The notes under the pieces were generated by a model. It saw nothing but the letters and a program-made list of their open reading frames with translations, searched no databases and was not told the origin of the DNA. From contig CP054838.1 of NCBI GenBank assembly GCA_028768545.1, forward strand, positions 3,087,001 through 3,151,000: a DNA stretch of 64,000 bases, written 5' to 3'. A program made the translations under genes and the position numbers. The DNA comes from Desulfobacter sp. Lineage in GTDB: Bacteria > Desulfobacterota > Desulfobacteria > Desulfobacterales > Desulfobacteraceae. This document shows positions 28,287 through 36,708 of the stretch, piece after piece; the stretch's first letter is position 1, and each line of letters begins with the position of its first letter.

Positions 28287-29786
28287 ATGCAAGAAAATTT
28301 TTTGGACATTTTCACGAATATTTTCAGCTCAATCCGCGAGCCGCTCTTGATCCTTGATTCTGATTTGAAAGTTGTCAAGGCCAACCATTCTTTTTATATG
28401 ACCTTTTGTGTTAAACCAGAAGAGACTGAAGGGGTATTGATCTATGATCTGGGAAACCGGCAGTGGAATATTCCCAAACTTAGAGAATTACTTGAAGAAA
28501 TCCTCCCGGGTAATACCCTGTTCAATGATTTTGAAGTGGAACATTCCTTTGATGTCATTGGAACTAAGATTATGCATTTGAATGCCAGACGAATTTATAA
28601 GGATACGAAAAAGACAGAGTTGATTTTACTGGCCATTGAGGATGTGACGGAAAATGAATATCATAAGCGGCATCTTGAAAAGATGGTGAAAGAGAGGACC
28701 GCCCAACTTGTCCTGGAAAAACAAAAGACTGAGCAAAAAAAACGAATTGCTGAAAAATCTCTTGAGGAGATAGAAGTACTGAAAAAGCAACTTGAAGAAG
28801 AGCGGCCATACCTGAAAGATGAAATAAAGCTGGAACATAATCATGAGAACATTATCGGTCAAAGTGACGGGCTAAAATATGTGCTTTACAAGGTTGAACA
28901 GATTGCAGACAGTAATACTACGGTTGTGGTGCTTGGGGAGACAGGAACCGGAAAGGAGCTTATGGCCCGTGCGATTCACAGCTTCAGCAGCCGGAAAAAA
29001 CGTGCGCTGATTAAAGTCAATTGTGCGGCATTGCCCTCAAATCTTATAGAAAGTGAACTGTTCGGCCATGAGAAGGGAGCGTTTACCGGTGCCGAACGCA
29101 AGCATCGAGGCCGTTTTGAAATCGCCGACGGCGCAACCCTGTTTTTGGATGAAATCGGAGAATTGCCCCTGGAATTGCAGCCAAAGCTGCTCAGGGTTAT
29201 TCAAGATGGGGAATTTGAACGATTGGGAAATTCGCGCACCACTAAGGTAGATGTACGGATTATTGCTGCTACAAACCGGAATCTTGAACAAGAAGTCGAA
29301 AAAGGACGCTTCCGAAAAGATCTCTGGTACCGACTCAATGTCTTCCCTATTACCATGCCGCCGCTGCGTGAAAGAAGAGAAGATATACCACCTCTTGTTG
29401 ATTTTTATATTAAAAAAATTTCCCGGCGTTTGGGTAAGCAGATCAAGATGATTCCCAAAACTGCAATGACAGCTATTTTGAATTATCACTGGCCGGGAAA
29501 TATTCGGGAGTTGGAGAATGTCCTTGAACGGGCAGTGATCAATTCATCCAGTTCAAAACTCCATCTGGCTGATGACCTTGAAAAATCCTACCGGCATCTG
29601 AGCAAAGATTTAAAAACCCTGGAAGCGGTTGAACGCGACTATATTATTGGTGTGCTAGAGCAGACCTGCTGGAAAGTCAGCGGAAAAAACAGCGCGGCAC
29701 AGATTCTTGGCCTCAATCGCAGCACATTGCGCGCCCGTATGCGCAAACTTGACATTGTCATCCCGGAACGCCTTTCGCGTCATTAG
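28287..29786 (+). CDS. PAS-domain sigma-54-dependent transcriptional activator
   Basis: A 499-aa bacterial enhancer-binding protein. The N-terminal PAS-like sensor (about 10-125) is followed by a coiled coil (about 125-175). The AAA+ domain has Walker A GETGTGKE at 217-224, the sigma-54 contact loop GAFTGA at 264-269 and Walker B LFLDEIGE. A Fis-type helix-turn-helix ends the protein (SAAQILGLNRSTLRARM). There is no receiver domain, so activity is probably set by a ligand, redox state or partner sensed by the PAS domain. A perfect sigma-54 promoter starts 155 bp after its stop and faces the stress genes, making it the likely regulator of the island. The ATG at 28287 has AGGA upstream. Confidence 0.93.
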   Translation: MQENFLDIFTNIFSSIREPLLILDSDLKVVKANHSFYMTFCVKPEETEGVLIYDLGNRQWNIPKLRELLEEILPGNTLFNDFEVEHSFDVIGTKIMHLNARRIYKDTKKTELILLAIEDVTENEYHKRHLEKMVKERTAQLVLEKQKTEQKKRIAEKSLEEIEVLKKQLEEERPYLKDEIKLEHNHENIIGQSDGLKYVLYKVEQIADSNTTVVVLGETGTGKELMARAIHSFSSRKKRALIKVNCAALPSNLIESELFGHEKGAFTGAERKHRGRFEIADGATLFLDEIGELPLELQPKLLRVIQDGEFERLGNSRTTKVDVRIIAATNRNLEQEVEKGRFRKDLWYRLNVFPITMPPLRERREDIPPLVDFYIKKISRRLGKQIKMIPKTAMTAILNYHWPGNIRELENVLERAVINSSSSKLHLADDLEKSYRHLSKDLKTLEAVERDYIIGVLEQTCWKVSGKNSAAQILGLNRSTLRARMRKLDIVIPERLSRH

Positions 29787-29940
29787 AACGCTTTTTTATT
29801 GGGTTGCGTTTTTTAAACGGTATCATATGACCCATTGAACAAATAAGACCCTTTCTTAAATCCTCCTGTTCACCTCGTTCGATCCTGTTTCATCCATAAA
29901 AATCAATACGATAGAACAAGCTTTCTCCTTACCATACTAC

Positions 29941-29956
29941 TGGCACATTGATTGCT
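29941..29956 (+). promoter_or_regulatory. Perfect sigma-54 promoter of the stress island
   Basis: TGGCACATTGATTGCT is an exact match to TGGCAC-N5-TTGCW. The start point would be near 29967, about 85 bases before the ATG at 30052. The roughly 150 bp upstream, where activator sites should lie, contain the palindromic core TCATATGA near 29824. A weak stem (AACGC/GCGTT plus T-run, 29788-29815) may terminate the activator gene. Confidence 0.8.
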
Positions 29957-30051
29957 CTATGTCCTTGATATCAGGAAAAAAACAACAAAGCTCTATGATA
30001 ATACCCTCAACCACTGGGACATATTTTCATTTCTAAATGAAGGAGGACGCT

Positions 30052-30165
30052 ATGGGTGACAAGGGAAAACGAGACAAAGGCAAGCTTGAAAAACAAAAAC
30101 AGGCAAAGACCGCAACTAAAGAAAAGCACTGGCTAAAAAAGGCAGATAAAAGATCTTCACAGTGA
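30052..30165 (+). CDS. Small Lys-rich protein (37 aa), unknown
   Basis: The ATG is preceded by an ideal AAGGAGG ribosome binding site. The 37-residue product is extremely basic (over a third Lys/Arg) and low in hydrophobics, so it is probably disordered and may bind nucleic acid or ribosomes. It is the first gene after the sigma-54 promoter. No family is recognised. Confidence 0.55.
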   Translation: MGDKGKRDKGKLEKQKQAKTATKEKHWLKKADKRSSQ

Positions 30166-30243
30166 ATCCGGTCTGTGGGTCAAGAAAGGATAGCCGTTTT
30201 AATTGATGGTAATTGCAGAATAAAATTTTAAAAGGTGGGTCAA

Positions 30244-30573
30244 ATGATTGTTGTCAGAACAACCATGAATGTGCTTCCGGAAAAGCATCTTGAAGTATTA
30301 CAAACCCTTTTGTCGCTGATAGCGCCTGTGGGGGCGGAACCCGGCTGTAAAAGCTATTGTGCCTTTTGTGACATCGATGACAAGAACCGTTTCACACTGC
30401 TTGAAGAATGGGAGACCCGAAAGGATCTGGATCGTCACTTTAATTCCCGTCGATTCGGGGTGCTTTTGGGAACAAAAACACTTTTATGCGCGCCGCCTGA
30501 AATGCAAATTCATACGATATCCCATACCGGAGGGATGGAGATGATCCATTCGGTCAGGCAGTCCAATAATTAA
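30244..30573 (+). CDS. ABM-domain (antibiotic biosynthesis monooxygenase-like) protein
   Basis: A 109-aa dimeric alpha-beta barrel of the ABM/YgiN type: VVRTTMNVLPEKHLEVLQTL forms the first strand and helix, then EPGCKSYCAF and FTLLEEWETRKDLDRHF. Members act as quinol or small-molecule oxygenases or have unknown roles; in an anaerobe the substrate is unclear. AAGGTGG precedes the ATG at 30244, preferred over the GTG at 30235. It is followed by the radical-SAM gene 32 bp later. Confidence 0.75.
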   Translation: MIVVRTTMNVLPEKHLEVLQTLLSLIAPVGAEPGCKSYCAFCDIDDKNRFTLLEEWETRKDLDRHFNSRRFGVLLGTKTLLCAPPEMQIHTISHTGGMEMIHSVRQSNN

Positions 30574-30605
30574 ATGAAAAATTAGAGGCGCAACGGAGAT
30601 AAAAA

Positions 30606-32084
30606 ATGAATATCCTGCTGATTTACCCAAAATTCCCGGACACCTTCTGGTCGTTTAATTATGCCGTAAGTTTTATCGGAAAAAAAGCGGCTTTCCCGCC
30701 CTTAGGGCTTATCACTGTGGCCGCCCTGCTGCCGGAACAATGGCCCAAGCGACTGGTGGATGAGAATGTGGAGCGCTTGACAGACGAGGCCATCTTGTGG
30801 GCGGATATGGTTTTTATGGGGGGGATGACGGTTCAGCGAAAAGCCGTTGAAAGGATTACGGCCCATTGCCGTGCATTGGAAACGACCATTGTGGCCGGCG
30901 GTCCCCTTTTCACATCTGAGCCGGATGCCTTTTCCGCCATGGATCACCTGGTGCTGGATGAAGCGGAACTCACACTGCCCTGTTTCCTGTCGGATCTTGC
31001 AAAAGGTCACCCCAAAAGAATTTACCGGGCCTCCAAATTTTGCGCACCTGCCCAAACCCCCATTCCATTGTGGCCTCTTTTGAATATAAAACGGTACGCC
31101 TCGTTGAGCATCCAGTTTTCCAGGGGATGCCCGTTCAACTGTGATTTTTGCAATGTCACCGCCCTGTTCGGGCACAGACCCAGGTTGAAAACACCGGTTC
31201 AGATCATTGCGGAACTGGACTGCATTTATGCCATGGGCTGGCGGAACAGTATTTTTTTTGTGGATGATAATTTTATCGGCAACAAGGGCTTTTTGAAAAA
31301 AAAGCTGCTTCCGGCCTTAATTCAATGGAGACGCGGCAAAAAAGGATGTGTATTCTTCACTGAATCGTCCATCAATCTTGCCGACGATCCTAAGCTTCTT
31401 GATCTGATGGTACAGGCCGGGTTTGATTCGGTGTTTATCGGCATTGAATCCCCTGATGAAACCGCATTAAGCGAATGCCATAAAATCCAGAATAAAAACA
31501 GAGATCTTCTCGAAAGCGTGGCTGTGATACACCGTTCAGGTCTGCAGGTCATGGGTGGTTTTATTGTGGGCTTTGATAGTGACAGGTCTTCCATTTTTCA
31601 ACAGCAGATCGATTTCATCCAGAAAAGCGGCATTATCATGGCCATTGTGGGAACGCTTCAGGCCCCTCCAGGAACCCGGCTTTTTGACAGGCTTGAACGC
31701 CAGAGCCGGGTGGTGAAGCCGTTCACCGGTGATAATGTGAACGGCACAACCAATATCCTTCCGCAGATGGGAATGGATGCGCTTGTTAAGGGGTATCAGC
31801 TCATCATGAAGCAGATTTATTCACCTCCAAACTATTACCAGAGGGTCAGGACGCTTTTGCGGGAGCTCAAAACGCCAAAGGTTCTCCAGCCCCTTGACGT
31901 CCAGCGGTTCCTGTCTTTTTTCAGGGCGGGTATCAGGCTCGGGATCATCGGAAAAGAGCGGTTTCGGTACTGGCAACTGATTCTATGGACTCTTTTTCGC
32001 AGGCCCCGGCTGATATCTGTGGCAGTCACGCTGTCCATATACGGGTATCATTACAGGCGGATCTGTGAACGGTATATCTATTAA
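30606..32084 (+). CDS. B12-binding radical SAM protein (DUF4070 type)
   Basis: The 492-aa enzyme has an N-terminal cobalamin-binding-like Rossmann domain (about 1-135, with VDEN and GGP motifs), a radical SAM core with the 4Fe-4S motif CPFNCDFC (Cys175, 179, 182) and a DUF4070-like C-terminal domain. The order, and motifs such as FVDDNFIGN and GIESPDETAL, resemble the group that includes hopanoid C-2 methylase HpnP. A methylation or rearrangement of a membrane lipid is therefore one possible role, not proven. Residues 450-480 are hydrophobic/basic and might touch the membrane. GGAG precedes the ATG. Confidence 0.85.
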   Translation: MNILLIYPKFPDTFWSFNYAVSFIGKKAAFPPLGLITVAALLPEQWPKRLVDENVERLTDEAILWADMVFMGGMTVQRKAVERITAHCRALETTIVAGGPLFTSEPDAFSAMDHLVLDEAELTLPCFLSDLAKGHPKRIYRASKFCAPAQTPIPLWPLLNIKRYASLSIQFSRGCPFNCDFCNVTALFGHRPRLKTPVQIIAELDCIYAMGWRNSIFFVDDNFIGNKGFLKKKLLPALIQWRRGKKGCVFFTESSINLADDPKLLDLMVQAGFDSVFIGIESPDETALSECHKIQNKNRDLLESVAVIHRSGLQVMGGFIVGFDSDRSSIFQQQIDFIQKSGIIMAIVGTLQAPPGTRLFDRLERQSRVVKPFTGDNVNGTTNILPQMGMDALVKGYQLIMKQIYSPPNYYQRVRTLLRELKTPKVLQPLDVQRFLSFFRAGIRLGIIGKERFRYWQLILWTLFRRPRLISVAVTLSIYGYHYRRICERYIY

Positions 32085-33025
32085 CCCCCTCATCGCCGTC
32101 TGTACGGACGGCACCTATAAAGGAGTCGTGAAATTATGGCCTCAGATCGGATGGATGAATTAACTGCGAATGTGATAAAACTGGGAGACCGCATCCGGCG
32201 TTCACCTGCGGGGTTGAAAATGGGGATGGGAGTGAAAATTCTTTTGGCATTAACCGCTTTTGCATATATTTGCTATGCGTTTTTGTTTGTATATGTAGAG
32301 CCTTACGAATACGGCATCAAAGTGGTCAGGATCGGGCTTACCCGTGGGGTTCAAAAACAAATTTATCATGCAGGCCTTACCTTTGTAATGCCATTTGGGC
32401 TACAGCAGATCTACCGCCTACCCAAAGGCATACAGGTACTGGAATTGACTAATTTTCCAAAAACAGCTGCTGATGGGGCCAGAAAAGACCGGGCGGCACA
32501 CATTCAGACATCGGATGGTTTTTTTGTAGACGTGGATGTGTCCATGCTTTACCACATTAAAGACCCCTATCTTGTGTTTACCACCATTGGTCCGAGAAAG
32601 CTTTATGAGGACAACGGTATTATTCCCAAAGCCGAGCCTGCCTTAAAGGATACCTTGGGAAAGCTGACCACCGAAGAATTTTACAACAGTCCCATGCGGG
32701 TAAAAAAAGCCGAAGCGGCCAAAGACCAACTCAACAGGGAACTCAATACCAAGGGGATTGAGGTTGACCAGGTGCTGGTCCGGTATTTTAAATACAGCCC
32801 GGAAATCCAAAAAAATATTGAAGCAAAAAAACTCCAGGACCAGATGGTCTTTACCAACCGGGCTGCCGCCCGGGCGGCAAAGGAAGAAGCACAGCTCAAA
32901 AAAATCGTCCAGGAAGGCATGGTCATCGCTGCAGTGGAAATGGAAACCGGAAAGGCTTATGTCACCCGGAAGATTGCAGAAAAAGATTTATACGTCCGTA
33001 GGATAAAGGCCAATGCATATCTTCT

Positions 33026-33034
33026 GGTAAAACT
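33026..33034. repeat. Target-site duplication of IS4 copy 2 (left)
   Basis: GGTAAAACT, repeated at 34346-34354. Confidence 0.92.
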
Positions 33035-34345
33035 CAGTGATGTCCGGTTAGGTTTTTGCTTGCTCAATAATTTTTTGATCTTTGACAATATTGTCCCTGT
33101 TTGAACTATGAGAGCCCTGCTCCTCGCAGCCAAACAGGTCATTTAGAATGGCGGTTCGCAGCTGCCGAACTCTTTTGATCGTGACCTTTTCATTAAACTG
33201 TTTTTGGCAATGGATTGCCAGTAACAGGTAAGTGATAAGGCCGCCAAGAATCTGAACCATAAGGCCGTATTCACTGCGGGCAATGAGATGATATACCTTC
33301 AGATGTTCTTTCCACCATTTGAAAAAATCCTCAATGGTCCACCGGAGTTTATAAATTGTTGCTATTTGTTCCGCTGTTAAATCATGCCTGTCAGTTGCCA
33401 CATAGTATTTGACGCCAGCAATTTTATAGCCAACAACCCGAACAGGCCTTTTCGTCTGGTTTTGATTCGGAGTACCAAGTTTAACCAGTGCATCATAAAA
33501 AATGTAGCTGTCGGAAGAGGTCTCGTGGTTATCAATAATTGTTCTTGTTGTCCTGGTTTTTATACGGCAGACAAAATGTTTGCCTTGCTCCTGAAGCAGG
33601 TCAAATTCTTTATGGGATTGATATCCACGATCCATAACACCTGTTTGCCCCTTGGAAAGTATTTTGGGAACAAAAGTGCGTTCAGCGCCGTTGCCTTCAG
33701 TCAAAAAGATTTTGTTTGGGATTCCGTGATTAATGTCAAATCCGCAATGTACTTTGGCTTTTTTACTTCCTTTTCTGTAGTTCGCCCAGTGCATTGAAAG
33801 GACTGCATTTATGAGACTACCGTCAATGGAAACCAACTCTCCTAACTCGGCGTGTTCACCCGGATGACACTCAAGAGCCTGTTTATAAAGATCCTCAAAG
33901 ATAAATTGCAGTTGTTCGAGTCCCCTGTGATTGATGGCTTCACAGAAACTACTACGGCTGATACCACCGTCTGGCGCAATATTTTCTTTAGCAAAAACAT
34001 TCTCCTTGAGATCCTGAATTAAATGTCGGGCAGACTTGTGCTCCTGAAGATGGAAATAAACCAAAGCATTTATCTGGTCTTCGAATGTCATTTTTAAAGG
34101 GCGGTCTCCTCGAGATTGTAATTCCGGTGCTTTTGAAAGTGACTTTATCAGAGGGCACCTGAAATTGTCAAAGTTCAGGGACCGTAGTTGTTTTTTAGGG
34201 ACTGAGATGTGCGTCATTTGAGCTCCTTGAGTTAAATTTTCAAGGCGCACAAAAATTTTTACGCACATTTGTCAACACAAAACAGACTGTTTTTTCAATG
34301 ATTTTAGATGCTTTTTATATGCAACAACCTAACCGGACACTACTG
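33035..34345 (-). mobile_element. IS4-family element (copy 2), intact
   Basis: The 1311-bp element has ends CAGTGATGTCCGGTTAGGTT and AACCTAACCGGACACTACTG and a 9-bp duplication GGTAAAACT. It lies in reverse orientation inside the first SPFH gene. Confidence 0.94.
33048..34217 (-). CDS. IS4 family transposase (intact)
   Basis: A 389-aa transposase with DDE residues in SIDGSLINAV (Asp), VMDRGYQSHKEF (Asp) and the IS4 YREK signature in YKLRWTIEDFFKWWKEHLK (Tyr, Arg, Glu, Lys). The start ATG at 34217 (MTHISVPKK) has AAGGAG upstream; the frame is open to 34268 but without a ribosome binding site there. Confidence 0.92.
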   Translation of the reverse strand: MTHISVPKKQLRSLNFDNFRCPLIKSLSKAPELQSRGDRPLKMTFEDQINALVYFHLQEHKSARHLIQDLKENVFAKENIAPDGGISRSSFCEAINHRGLEQLQFIFEDLYKQALECHPGEHAELGELVSIDGSLINAVLSMHWANYRKGSKKAKVHCGFDINHGIPNKIFLTEGNGAERTFVPKILSKGQTGVMDRGYQSHKEFDLLQEQGKHFVCRIKTRTTRTIIDNHETSSDSYIFYDALVKLGTPNQNQTKRPVRVVGYKIAGVKYYVATDRHDLTAEQIATIYKLRWTIEDFFKWWKEHLKVYHLIARSEYGLMVQILGGLITYLLLAIHCQKQFNEKVTIKRVRQLRTAILNDLFGCEEQGSHSSNRDNIVKDQKIIEQAKT

Positions 34346-34354
34346 GGTAAAACT
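34346..34354. repeat. Target-site duplication of IS4 copy 2 (right)
   Basis: Exact copy of GGTAAAACT at 33026-33034. Confidence 0.92.
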
Positions 34355-34552
34355 GGCAGAAGCCGAACGGGTACGCCTTAAAAATGATGCCCTGAAAGGA
34401 ATCGGTTCCGATCGCATGGTGGGATTGAAAATGGCCCAAGTTTATAAGGGGCTTGATCTGATTATCCTGCCCAGTGACGGGGCCCACGGGGTTAACCCCT
34501 TGGATTTGGACAATACACTTCAATTATTTGACGTTCGCCACGGAGGTAAAAA

Positions 34553-35590
34553 ATGAAGAATTTATTAATTCTGTTCACTTTGCTGAGCTTTTTATCTGCA
34601 TTAACCGGATGTGTGCCCCATACCACAGGAGAAACCGAGGTTGGAGTGAGGACTATAAAAGTTGCTTTGTTTGCTTCAAAGGGGGTGGAGGACCGGGTCT
34701 ATGCCCAAGGCGCCACCTATTTTTTCCTGCCCTTTATCAATGACTGGCATGTCTTTGACACCAAGCTGCAGAATCTTGAAATGACCTTTTCCAAAACCCG
34801 GGGAGATCGCAGAAGTCAGGATGATCTGCTGTTTAAGACCATCGACGGTAATGATATCAGCCTTGATGTCATCATTGCCTACCGTATTGATGCCGCAAAA
34901 GCCCCTTATATTTTGCAGTATGTGGCCAGGGACGATGCCACGCTGAGGGATACCATTGTCAGGACCGTTGCCCGAAGCAAACCAAGGGATATTTTCGGCG
35001 AGCTTAAAACTGAGGCCTTTTATGTTGCAGAAGCCAGGGAAACCCAGTCTAACAAGGCCAAGGAAGCATTGGATGCCATTCTTGGCCCCATGGGAATTGT
35101 TGTGGAAAAAGTGCTCACCAATGACTACCGGTTTAACGCGGAATACACAAAGGCAATTGAGGATAAAAAAGTGGCGGACCAGCAGGTGGAGAAAAACAAA
35201 TCTGCCCAGCATGCCGCTCTTGAGGAATACAAGCGCAAACTGGAAGAAGCCCGGGGTGAAGTCAATAAAATGGTGGCGGATGCCGACGGCCAATACCTTA
35301 AGGACAAGATCGAGGCGGATGTTTACTTGGAGCAGCAGCAGCTTCTTGCACAAGCCATTGAAGCAGAAGGGATTGCCCAGGCCAAAGGTATCCGGGAGAT
35401 GAACAATGCCCTGGCAGGTCCAGGCGGTGAGATTATCGTAAAATTGAAAACTGCCGAAGCGCTTGAAGGAAAACGGATTATCCTGCTGCCGGTGTCCGAG
35501 GGGGGGATGAACTTGAAAACCACGGACATCAATCGATTGATTGAAACATTGGGGGTAAAAGCGCTGTCGAATAATTCAATACCCAAATAA
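34553..35590 (+). CDS. SPFH/band-7 domain lipoprotein (HflC-like position)
   Basis: A 345-aa protein whose N-terminus is a lipoprotein signal (lipobox LTGC, Cys20), so it should be anchored outside the cytoplasm, unlike HflC which uses a membrane helix. The SPFH domain spans about 30-200 (EVGVRTIKVALFASKGVEDR onwards). A long Lys/Glu-rich helix (about 195-290, EDKKVADQQVEKNKSAQHAA) follows and should support oligomeric rings. The ATG overlaps the stop of the first SPFH gene (ATGA). Together with ftsH two genes later, this suggests a membrane-protease control complex. Confidence 0.85.
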   Translation: MKNLLILFTLLSFLSALTGCVPHTTGETEVGVRTIKVALFASKGVEDRVYAQGATYFFLPFINDWHVFDTKLQNLEMTFSKTRGDRRSQDDLLFKTIDGNDISLDVIIAYRIDAAKAPYILQYVARDDATLRDTIVRTVARSKPRDIFGELKTEAFYVAEARETQSNKAKEALDAILGPMGIVVEKVLTNDYRFNAEYTKAIEDKKVADQQVEKNKSAQHAALEEYKRKLEEARGEVNKMVADADGQYLKDKIEADVYLEQQQLLAQAIEAEGIAQAKGIREMNNALAGPGGEIIVKLKTAEALEGKRIILLPVSEGGMNLKTTDINRLIETLGVKALSNNSIPK

Positions 35591-35638
35591 AGGGCAGTAA
35601 GCCAATACCTCACAATTGCTGTACCGGAGGAAACGGCC

Positions 35639-36667
35639 ATGAAAGACAAGCATATCTGGGAAATTATTTATCTATGTATCCGCATAAATACAAAGGCCAT
35701 TGACATTTATATGAAATTGTCCGAGGCTGAACCCGTCAAATCGCTTGCCGCCATCTGGATTCATATGGCAAAAGAGGCAAAAATTCAATCCGACGTATGG
35801 ATCATCGCAAAAGAAAAAGCACAAGAATACCGTTTCCCCTCACTTTTTGAAAATCCCTTTGTCATAAAAAAAGACCTAGAGGCGTTATTGGGTAAAATTG
35901 ATCTGCTCCAGGATCGCTGGTCCCAAGAACAGACAATGGAAAATGCACTGATTTTGGTATACCGGCTGGAGTACCATATGTTGAATCCGGCTTTTGAACT
36001 GCTTTTTCGGGCATTAAAACCTCTGTCCGATAATATCAACCCCTCTGATACCTATGACCGGCATATGAATCGATTTATAAACATGTTCATCCGATACGGT
36101 GACATAACACCCGAATTGGAATTGCTGGGTGAGACCTTGCAGAGCCTTTGGAAGAGAAACCAGGATTTGATTGAAATTTCAATGATTGACGGATTGACAA
36201 AGCAGCTGAATCGTCACGGGTTTTTTATCCTTGCCCTTGAGTTATCCTACCTGGCTCACAGGAAAAAAGAAAATATCGCTATATTAATGATTGATATTGA
36301 TCATTTTAAAAAAATTAATGACCGGTATGGCCATCCCACAGGAGATAAAGTCCTAAGGGCAGTGGCGCAATCATTCAGCGCCCATGTCAGAAAATCAGAT
36401 GTCATCTGCAGATATGGCGGTGAAGAATTTGTTATATTGTTCCCGGATATCCTTCCAAAAGCCTTGCCTCTTGTGGCTGAGAAAATACGGAAAGGCGTTG
36501 AAAAAACCCGTGTCGACGGCATCGGGGTGACCGTTAGTATCGGCGTTGAACAAGGCACCATCCGAAGTAATCCGGACAAGACATTGTTTTCTCTGATTTC
36601 AAAAGCAGATGAACGGTTATACAAGGCCAAGGCAGGCGGCAGGAACTGTGTTGTCATGACATCTTAA
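35639..36667 (+). CDS. Diguanylate cyclase (GGDEF) with helical N-terminal domain
   Basis: This makes the second messenger c-di-GMP from two GTP. The GGDEF domain (about 180-340) has the active-site GGEEF at 260-264 and the product-inhibition I-site RKSD at 251-254, five residues before it. The N-terminal 135 residues form a predicted four-helix bundle (TKAIDIYMKLSEAE, IWIHMAKEAKIQSDVW, LEYHMLNPAFELL) that resembles ferritin-like/rubrerythrin bundles, but most metal ligands seem absent. There is no transmembrane segment. GGAGG precedes the ATG. It sits between the SPFH pair and ftsH and could link envelope stress to c-di-GMP. Confidence 0.9.
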   Translation: MKDKHIWEIIYLCIRINTKAIDIYMKLSEAEPVKSLAAIWIHMAKEAKIQSDVWIIAKEKAQEYRFPSLFENPFVIKKDLEALLGKIDLLQDRWSQEQTMENALILVYRLEYHMLNPAFELLFRALKPLSDNINPSDTYDRHMNRFINMFIRYGDITPELELLGETLQSLWKRNQDLIEISMIDGLTKQLNRHGFFILALELSYLAHRKKENIAILMIDIDHFKKINDRYGHPTGDKVLRAVAQSFSAHVRKSDVICRYGGEEFVILFPDILPKALPLVAEKIRKGVEKTRVDGIGVTVSIGVEQGTIRSNPDKTLFSLISKADERLYKAKAGGRNCVVMTS

Positions 36668-36708
36668 AAAATGACGGTGCCCATGTTTAATAAATCGGAA
36701 AAACACCC

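Larger units (their letters stand above)
32136..34556 (+). pseudogene. SPFH/band-7 protein interrupted by IS4
   Basis: Removing the IS4 element and one 9-bp duplicate joins 32136-33034 to 34355-34556 in frame (ANAYLLVKL then AEAERVRLKN), giving 366 aa. The protein has a membrane anchor at about 35-55 (ILLALTAFAYICYAFLFVYV), an SPFH domain (about 55-230) and a helical region ending near the C-terminus. It is the upstream partner of the second SPFH gene, whose ATG overlaps its stop, and both precede ftsH, as in HflK/HflC-FtsH complexes. With the insertion the present product lacks the last 67 residues. Confidence 0.87.
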
